A DNA stretch of 64,000 nt. Source: Cucumis sativus (Eukaryota; Streptophyta; Magnoliopsida; Cucurbitales; Cucurbitaceae). Positions within the stretch are counted from its first letter, which is position 1. Each line of letters opens with the position of its first letter. Under the pieces are notes generated by a model. It searched no databases. It was given only the letters and a program-made list of their open reading frames with translations, and was not told the DNA's origin. The position numbers and the translations under genes were made by a program. This document shows positions 62,062 through 64,000 of the stretch, in pieces. The stretch spans positions 2,666,001-2,730,000 of the forward strand of contig NC_026657.2 of the NCBI RefSeq assembly GCF_000004075.3, in the 5' to 3' direction.

Positions 62062-64000
62062 TTTTTAGTTTGAAACTTAGAAAATTATAAAAATAATTTC
62101 GAGAATTTGTCAAATCAAAATTAAAAGTTTTAACATGATAAAAATGACTTTTAATCCTTATCATAGCTTAATTAAATGCTCTTATTTCATATTTTTAAAA
62201 AAAGTAAATCACTAACACATTTTATCTACCAAAAATTTGATATTTGTCGATAATAACAAAAAAAACATTTTGCTTGTTATTTTTAAGTAAATATAACAAT
62301 TAGAGAAACAATTTTCTTTACTTCATTGTTCATATGTTTTCAATTAATTACTTATAACCAATCATCTAAAGTTTCATACCTATTTTATTTCTTCTTTCAT
62401 CGTGTTGTTAATCTTTTTAACCTTCACATTCGAACTCAAAAAAACATATAGATTAGTTCAATTAATATAGTTTAGGGTTTACCACTAGAGAATTTATGAC
62501 TCAAATTAAATCTCTCATTTCTACTATACTAAAAAAACACTATCAACACATTACATTTGAATAAGCAAAGTTTTAAAAACAAATTTTTAGGTTTTAGAAA
62601 TTGGCATGATTTAGAAAAAAAATCAATTGAAGCTTAACTATATATCATATCCCTTTCTAATTATTAAATGTTTGACACATCCCAACAATATGATATTAGA
62701 ACATCAAAACCCTTTTATCTTTCCATGGACTTGGGCAATTTTTTTCCTCTTCTTTTCCAACTAATTTTGGCAACCTCACCCACATAAAAACTTAGGTTAA
62801 ATTTATACAAAATTTCCTTTCGAAGTTTATATTAGGTTTTAATCATGTTCATAATTTTTTTTTTTTTTTACTTTTAAGCTTTGAGTTTGTTTTTTAAAAA
62901 ATAATTAATTAGAGAATTTTTTTTCGTGTTAAAATAAATTCAAGTAATGCACATAAGAATTAAAAGACATACAATGACATGCATTTATTTAACATCATTT
63001 ACATAAATTGATTAATATCTAAAAAAATTGAATGAAATATCTTTTAGGAGTATGAAGATAATATAAATAATAATGAAAGGTTTCCACCTTATATATAGAA
63101 AATAGTGCATTTCGATTACAAGAAGAAAAAGATAAAACAAAATGCATAAGAGGATATGTATAGATATATAACAAAAGATCCACATTCAATGATATATATG
63201 TGGAGGACGCAATAATGTTGAAAATTTAGGGTTTTGTTTAGTTTTGTTTTTATTCTGAGATCAATATTAAGGTTTAATCATGAACATTGACCCCACTATT
63301 TATTATGAGAGATTAGAGGAGACAAATCTTTATGGTTACGTGATTAATGCATTCAACCAATTATGTTTCAAAATAACGTGTTATTTGGTCACAATGGTAA
63401 ATAGAACCTAAGAGAATTTAAGAACTCAATCAATCACAATAGAAGAATCTATCTGTAAAAAATGATTCTTAAATCAAGTTTAAAGTTTTAGGATGATAAC
63501 ATAGAAACTTTATCCTCATTGTTGTATCTATATTATTTTTCCATAAAAATGTCTCAAATATTTAGCTACACCGATATCATAATAGTTCCTCCAAACTCAA
63601 CAACACCAAATAAAAGAAAATGGTTATCTAACCTCACCATTAAAATTATCAATAAAATTGCTCCAATCCCAACCTCATTATTAAAAAAAAATTGATAAAA
63701 TCAAAATGTATTTGAAAATATAGAGTCAAAAGTTAAGTTTGATTTTAATGATTAAAAAATGTGTTTTTGAAAGAAATATTAATTAAAGTAAAAAGATGCA
63801 CTAATTAAATGTCAAACACCAAAGAATCGTGAGAAGACTTTGTTTTTTAAAACATAAACATGTAAAACATCTATTTATTAACTTTTAAATATTAAATTAA
63901 CTTTCTAATTCAAATTGGGATAAAATCTATTTGAAAGTCTTGAAAAAAATAATCTTTTCTAACAGAGATGGGAGAATCTAATAATTATGAAAAAAAAATA

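Larger units (their letters stand above)
54293..64000. other. Gene-free AT-rich region right of SMO1
   Basis: Begins with the purine-rich 5'UTR and promoter of SMO1; a TATATATAAA-type element lies at about 54.66 kb, too far from the ATG to be sure. From 54.7 kb to the window end there is no intact gene. A small retroposon, a 19-bp tandem repeat, an RNase H-like fragment and a SINE-like relic are listed separately. The remainder is AT-rich DNA with long T runs. Confidence 0.6.

Noticed and set aside
1..64000. CRISPR arrays, operons, tRNA or rRNA genes, known plant microRNA precursors
   Set aside because: No regularly spaced direct repeats of CRISPR type, no intact tRNA cloverleaf and no mature miRNA sequence that I recognise; this is a eukaryotic nuclear region. 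A structured RNA search (tRNAscan, Infernal) could still find diverged ones.

Overview
This is a window of nuclear DNA from a flowering plant, almost certainly a eudicot. The evidence is very AT-rich intergenic DNA, short GT-AG introns, and plant-specific families (an LRR receptor-like kinase, an IRK-interacting-type protein, plant SMO1). Repeat style and protein sequence suggest a cucurbit, but this is an impression I could not test. There are no bacterial operons, CRISPR arrays or phage genes.

Eight protein-coding genes can be modelled, and their exon phases add up without frame breaks. Left to right: an LRR receptor-like pseudokinase (8671-11370, +, 4 exons); an ICT1-type organellar ribosome-rescue factor with a GGQ motif (13604-16494, -, 7 exons); an IBA57/YgfZ-type iron-sulphur cluster assembly factor (17840-20034, -, 5 exons); a RING-H2 ubiquitin ligase (22271-22996, -, intronless); a myeloid-leukemia-factor family protein (25678-27818, +, 6 exons); an IRK-interacting/GIL1-like protein (33189-34651, +, 2 exons); a domesticated hAT transposase-like protein (42974-45190, -, 1 exon); and a sterol C4-methyl oxidase of the SMO1 type (50275-54292, -, 5 exons).

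Genes are dense between 8.6 and 28 kb and sparse elsewhere. The gaps 1-8.6 kb, 28-33 kb, 34.7-43 kb, 45.2-50.2 kb and 54.3-64 kb hold AT-rich DNA with tandem duplications, homopolymers, microsatellites and old transposon debris. The clearest mobile element is a 75-bp retroposon with a poly(A) tail and a perfect 15-bp target-site duplication near 56.1 kb. Other debris includes tRNA-like SINE relics and a probable RNase H-type fragment at 58.7 kb.

The genes do not form one pathway. The two adjacent minus-strand genes at 13.6-20 kb both serve organelles (translation rescue and Fe-S assembly), but nothing in the sequence shows that they are co-regulated. I found no convincing undescribed system. 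The most useful observations are the loss of kinase motifs in the receptor, the hidden last exon of the ICT1-like gene, the microsatellites inside or beside functional elements, and the small retroposon.
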